NCBI GenBank assembly: GCA_002504435.1
Contig: DAQP01000049.1
Span: 1 to 62,724 of the forward strand
Direction: 5' to 3'
DNA from: Euryarchaeota archaeon UBA438
GTDB lineage: Archaea; Thermoplasmatota; Poseidoniia; Poseidoniales; Thalassarchaeaceae
DNA: 62,724 nucleotides
Part shown: positions 59,446-62,724 of the stretch, in pieces
Layout of the letters: each line of letters opens with the position of its first letter
Numbering within the stretch: the first letter of the stretch is position 1
Translations under genes and position numbers: made by a program
Notes under the pieces: model-generated
Databases searched by the model: none
The model's input: the letters and a program-made list of their open reading frames with translations, nothing else
What the model was told of the DNA's origin: nothing

Positions 59446-60513
59446 ATGCCCCTCGGACACGGCCCCTCTGCGGGATTCGGAGTCGGGGGTGAGTGCTTGC
59501 AAAGTCCCGTGACAAAGATAGACCCGGTGATAGCCGCACGCCTTTCGAAGCAGAAGTACCAGCTCGTGGGAGAGCATGGTGGAGTGAAGACTTGCCACTG
59601 GACGAAGCAGAGCCTGATCGCAGACAGGTCTTGCTACAAAGGCACATTCTACGGCATAGAGAGCCATGGGTGCATGCAAATGGCCCCCAACGTCGATACT
59701 TGCAATCTTGGCTGCACTTACTGCTGGAGGGAGCCCCATTCTGATACCCTCAACAAGATCGATGACGACCCGTACGAGTTGTATCTGGAATCCGTAAGGG
59801 GCCATAGGCGTCTTCTCACTGGGTTCGGAGGGAACCCCAAGGCCGATCCTGAGAAGTTCGCGGATGCTCAGAATCCGAAACATGTGGCGATCTCGCTGAA
59901 CGGTGAGCCTACGCTTTACTCGAGGCTCGGTGAATTCCTAGACGTCTGCCACCAGCATGGCACGTCCACATTCCTAGTGACAAACGGAAGTCTGCCGAAG
60001 GTGATCGAGAACCTAGACCCGCTCCCAACACAACTCTACGTCTCAGTGGATGCTCCGAACAAGGAGATATTCGATAGGTTATGCAAACCGAAGTTCGACC
60101 AGGGGGCTTTCTACAAGCTAGAGCAGACCTTGGAGCTCCTGCCCAGCTTGGATACACGTACCGTTTGCCGACACACCCTGATCAAGCACGAGTCACTGGG
60201 CCACCACGAGGACTACGCCCGGTTGGACAACATTGCTGACCCTGACTTCATCGAGGCGAAGGGGTATGTCAATGTCGGGAATAGCCAGAACAATCTCTCG
60301 ATAGAGAACATGCCAACACACCAGGAGATTCTGGATTTCTCCAACATACTGGCTCCAATGGTCGGAAGAGAAGTTCTTTCTGACAGGAGGGAGAGCCGTG
60401 TGGCGCTTATCGGGAAGGAAATGATTCCAGTCACCCTTCCTGAGAAGGTAAGGGATCTCCCGAAGGACCTCGGTATAGCAAAGCCCCAGAGGTTCTTACT
60501 CCCTCAGGCTTGA
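59446..60513 (+). CDS. taw1: tRNA 4-demethylwyosine synthase Taw1 (TYW1, radical SAM)
   Basis: A radical SAM enzyme making the tricyclic base 4-demethylwyosine from m1G37 of tRNA-Phe. Start is ATG 59446 (355 residues) or GTG 59509, which is closer to the homologous N-terminus. Signatures are LSKQKYQLVGEHGGVKTCHW, CYKGTFYGIESHGCMQM, the [4Fe-4S] cysteines in TCNLGCTYCWREP (CxxxCxxC), SLNGEPTLYSRLGEF and LYVSVDAPNKEIFDRLCKP. The extra cysteines near the N-terminus (TCHWTK, CYKG) fit the second cluster found in Taw1. No flavodoxin domain is present, as expected for archaea. Taw2 lies at 47.9 kb. Confidence 0.94.
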   Translation: MPLGHGPSAGFGVGGECLQSPVTKIDPVIAARLSKQKYQLVGEHGGVKTCHWTKQSLIADRSCYKGTFYGIESHGCMQMAPNVDTCNLGCTYCWREPHSDTLNKIDDDPYELYLESVRGHRRLLTGFGGNPKADPEKFADAQNPKHVAISLNGEPTLYSRLGEFLDVCHQHGTSTFLVTNGSLPKVIENLDPLPTQLYVSVDAPNKEIFDRLCKPKFDQGAFYKLEQTLELLPSLDTRTVCRHTLIKHESLGHHEDYARLDNIADPDFIEAKGYVNVGNSQNNLSIENMPTHQEILDFSNILAPMVGREVLSDRRESRVALIGKEMIPVTLPEKVRDLPKDLGIAKPQRFLLPQA

Positions 60514-61499
60514 ACCATCGGTCTGCTAGAGCCGCATTCTGGGCAGCGCTGCTCCTGACTTTGCCCGTAATCATGGAAGCATGCTGGGCATGTGGCCGAT
60601 AGCTTGAATTCGGCCTTTCCATCGATGTCTATCCTCTCATCAGAGACTCTTTCCAGATTCAGGGAATCACGTACTATCTCAGGCAGTTCGAATCTCCCAG
60701 GTCCGCCGATTTGAGTGAGGATGTCGGGAGGGAGTGTGACAGTTCCGGTGTCGTCGATGATTAGTTCGCGGCTGCCCGAAAGGTCCGCGATGTCAACGTC
60801 CGTGCCGTGCTGGGCGACGAATCTGCCATCCCTGAGTTCCAGCGATCGTTCGCAGAAAGCGGCCACCTCCTTGTTATGTGTGACTAGGAAGAAGGCTACA
60901 TCTTCCTCCCTGTGCAGCGTGTCGAATAGCTCCAAAACCTCTCTACTGGTAATCGGGTCCAAGGCCCCTGTCGGCTCGTCTGCGAGTATCAGCTTGGGCT
61001 CGGTAATCAGAGCTCTGGCGATAGCGACTCTCTGTTGTTCCCCGCCTGAGAGCTCCTCCGGCATACCACCGGACCTTTCCCCCATGCCCAGGCGGTCCAA
61101 TAGGGCCTGTGCCTTCGACCTTGCAACACCCGGAAGTACGCCTTGGTGGCGAAGAGGCTGGGCTACATTGTCCAAGGCATTCATATGGGGGAGGAGGTTT
61201 GAGTCCTGGAAGATGAAGGACACAGTTTCCTGACGGAGTTTGACCAATTCGTTTCCTGTGAGTCTGGTCATTCTATTTCCTGCCAGTTCGACCCCGCCGG
61301 CTGAAGGCTTCATCAACCCGCCCAGGCACTTGAGAAGTGTTGACTTCCCAGATCCGGATGGCCCGATGACAGCCACTGCCTCTCCCTCGAGGACAGTGAC
61401 ATGAAGTCCTCTGAGGGCAACTACGTTGCCGTCTTCGGCCTTTGAATCGTAGACGTGGTAGAGTCCGTCCGCCTTCAGAATCTCATTCTCCTCAGACAT
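60504..61499 (-). CDS. ABC transporter ATPase (MacB/LolD type) with AbrB-like and zinc-ribbon tail
   Basis: A 331-residue ATPase. Residues 1-230 form the nucleotide-binding domain, with Walker A GPSGSGKSTLL, Q-loop FIFQDSNLLPH, signature LSGGEQQRVAIARAL, Walker B LILADEPTGALD and LVTHNKEVA. The ~100-residue C-terminal extension contains DDTGTVTLPPDILTQIGG, a pattern like SpoVT/AbrB domains, and a CxxC...CxxC zinc ribbon (CPACFHDYG and CPECGSSRP). LolD/MacB proteins power lipoprotein or toxin export with a FtsX-like permease; the permease gene follows after four bases. The 3' end overlaps taw1 by 10 bases. Confidence 0.88.
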   Translation of the reverse strand: MSEENEILKADGLYHVYDSKAEDGNVVALRGLHVTVLEGEAVAVIGPSGSGKSTLLKCLGGLMKPSAGGVELAGNRMTRLTGNELVKLRQETVSFIFQDSNLLPHMNALDNVAQPLRHQGVLPGVARSKAQALLDRLGMGERSGGMPEELSGGEQQRVAIARALITEPKLILADEPTGALDPITSREVLELFDTLHREEDVAFFLVTHNKEVAAFCERSLELRDGRFVAQHGTDVDIADLSGSRELIIDDTGTVTLPPDILTQIGGPGRFELPEIVRDSLNLERVSDERIDIDGKAEFKLSATCPACFHDYGQSQEQRCPECGSSRPMVQA

Positions 61500-61503
61500 A
61501 TTC

Positions 61504-62724
61504 TCACTCTCCTTTCAGCACCACTGCCAAGTCTGCTTGCAGGGCCTTTCTAGTTGTGTAGAGAAGCGCTACAAGAACGGCGAATAGGACTGAGATGTTG
61601 ACTAATGCTAAATCAAACCATGGCCAAACCAATTCTCTTGCTATGGGGGCGCTTTGACCTAGGAACAATTGGAAGATGTATCCGAATATTCCGAAGAAGC
61701 CGTTGAATGACTCGGCGATTGCGAGGCCGAGGATGACACCCAGTGCCATGCTGACAGTCAGGATTGAGAGGATCTCGAAGAGAACTAGCCTCATCACCTG
61801 GTTTGGGCTCGCGCCGATTGCCTGTAGGATTGCCAGTTCTCTCTTTCGCTGGGTTAGAACGAGTGAGAGGAACACGAAGGCCGATGCTACTGAAGCCAGG
61901 GAGGCTACGATGAACTGCATGCTTAGTAGTCCGGGGGTACCGAAAATTAGACCGCCGTTTCGCTCATTTTCACGATGCGCGGTGGACCAGTCGGATGCTG
62001 CACTCACACCATTTCCATTCACCATCTCGGCACTGACTGCTCTGAGGGCGTCAGCACAATCATTGTCGGTCTGGTCGCACATCTCGAAGAACCATCGGGT
62101 AGAGGCGAACGAGTCCGCAGTAGCGTTCCCAACTAGCTCCCTGTAGGTGGACTCGCCGATGACGATTGCCTGCTCAGCCTCGGAAGCGGAAAGGCCTGGT
62201 ACCCATCTGTGCCTTCCTTGGTATTCAACTGCTGATTCGGTCGTTGTTGTTGTAACGATGAGTTCGAAGTTTGGTCCCAATTGGAAGTCGTAATCAGTGT
62301 ACTCGATGGTCTGACTCCCTCCCGCCTCCAAGTCATCGAAAACGTCCCTGGCAGAGGAACCAGCGGTGAACCCTCCGGATGACCAGGAGGATACTGTCGC
62401 GTCAATGTCGTCCCCTGGTATCGCTTGTGTGTCCCATATCAGGGTGTCATCATGTCCATCGAACAGGACCCATGTCCTTACCAACGCGTTCTCCCCCTTT
62501 GGATTGGTGAAAATATCGGCTACTGCAGTCATGGATGAGATGCCTGTGATGTCGGCGTCACCGGCCCTTTCTATTGCCAAAATCATCTCTGCCCTGGCCT
62601 GCTCCTCTGTCACTGCGGATTCGAACTGGACCTGCATATCCGAGCCAGTCTGGGCAGATGTGGTACGCTCATCTACTTCGGTTCCGGTGTACCCCTGGAC
62701 AGCGGCAAGGGTGACGATGGAGAG
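61504..62724 (-). CDS. ABC transporter permease, FtsX/MacB type (partial, N-terminus outside window)
   Basis: A partial permease; the frame is open to the window edge, where it reads SIVTLAAVQGYTGTEVDERT ahead of the visible ATG at 62637, which is therefore internal. An extracytoplasmic domain (~30-260 of the visible part) precedes the FtsX core: FIVASLASVASAFVFLSLVL with TQRKRELAILQAIGASPNQV, VLFEILSILTVSMALGVILG and a last helix NISVLFAVLVALLYTT. The ERELA-type motif QRKRELAILQAIG marks FtsX permeases. It forms one transporter with the preceding ATPase, likely exporting lipoproteins or lipids. Confidence 0.87.
   Translation of the reverse strand, partial: LSIVTLAAVQGYTGTEVDERTTSAQTGSDMQVQFESAVTEEQARAEMILAIERAGDADITGISSMTAVADIFTNPKGENALVRTWVLFDGHDDTLIWDTQAIPGDDIDATVSSWSSGGFTAGSSARDVFDDLEAGGSQTIEYTDYDFQLGPNFELIVTTTTTESAVEYQGRHRWVPGLSASEAEQAIVIGESTYRELVGNATADSFASTRWFFEMCDQTDNDCADALRAVSAEMVNGNGVSAASDWSTAHRENERNGGLIFGTPGLLSMQFIVASLASVASAFVFLSLVLTQRKRELAILQAIGASPNQVMRLVLFEILSILTVSMALGVILGLAIAESFNGFFGIFGYIFQLFLGQSAPIARELVWPWFDLALVNISVLFAVLVALLYTTRKALQADLAVVLKGE

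Overview
The window looks like a chromosomal segment of a free-living, aerobic, protein-degrading marine euryarchaeon. Marine Group II (Candidatus Poseidoniales) fits best, but this is inferred from gene content, not from a search. Archaeal markers are Rpo6 (RNA polymerase K), RadA, Hel308 followed by a Cgi121-like KEOPS gene, the wyosine enzymes Taw1 and Taw2, an initiator tRNA-Met with an A1-T72 pair, and TATA boxes about 26 bp upstream of many start codons. Among them sit genes more typical of bacteria: tryptophan 2,3-dioxygenase, CtaA/CtaB, UvrC, MsrA, oligoribonuclease, an AlkB-type monooxygenase and a ferrochelatase with an internal cysteine cluster. I saw no rRNA, CRISPR array, transposase or prophage. 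Coding density is very high, and most convergent gene pairs overlap or abut at their 3' ends.

Layout. 0-9.9 kb: alpha/beta hydrolase, RqcH, GNAT acetyltransferase, tryptophan dioxygenase, thiolase, rpo6, heme A synthase and heme O synthase, and an isopropylmalate/homocitrate-synthase-like lyase. 9.9-20.6 kb: a kexin-like surface protease with calcium-binding-type repeats, an AstE-like deacylase, a hotdog thioesterase, hel308 with cgi121, and oligopeptidase F. 20.6-30.5 kb: radA, tRNA-iMet, pyrC, a beta-propeller lipoprotein, a DUF454 protein, hemH, a cold-shock protein, a membrane-anchored winged-helix regulator, an M29-type aminopeptidase and thiamine pyrophosphokinase. 30.5-40.9 kb: an AI-2E family permease, two glycosyltransferases, a 1567-residue beta-helix/PKD surface protein, two stand-alone Lrp-type sensor domains and a second surface subtilase. 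40.9-52.6 kb: a winged-helix/NTPase regulator, uvrC, a ~993-residue unknown surface protein, taw2, a JAMM-motif protein, orn, an MFS transporter and two membrane proteins. 52.7-62.7 kb: alkB-like/msrA/guaB, a retropepsin-like protease, an acidic membrane protein with two YbjQ proteins, an M28 lipoprotein peptidase, taw1 and a MacB/LolCDE-like ABC exporter that runs off the window.

How it fits together. Exported peptidases (two S8 and one M28), cytosolic peptidases (M3, M29-like) and tryptophan dioxygenase point to protein and peptide catabolism. CtaA, CtaB and HemH supply heme for an aa3-type oxidase. Several very large single-span surface proteins lie beside glycosyltransferases and may be glycosylated envelope or adhesion proteins. 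The less ordinary parts are the AlkB-like enzyme translationally coupled to MsrA, the sensor-domain pair fused in one operon with a subtilase, the ABC ATPase with an AbrB-like plus zinc-ribbon tail, the JAMM protein beside Taw2, and the promoter architecture, which repeatedly predicts leaderless mRNAs.
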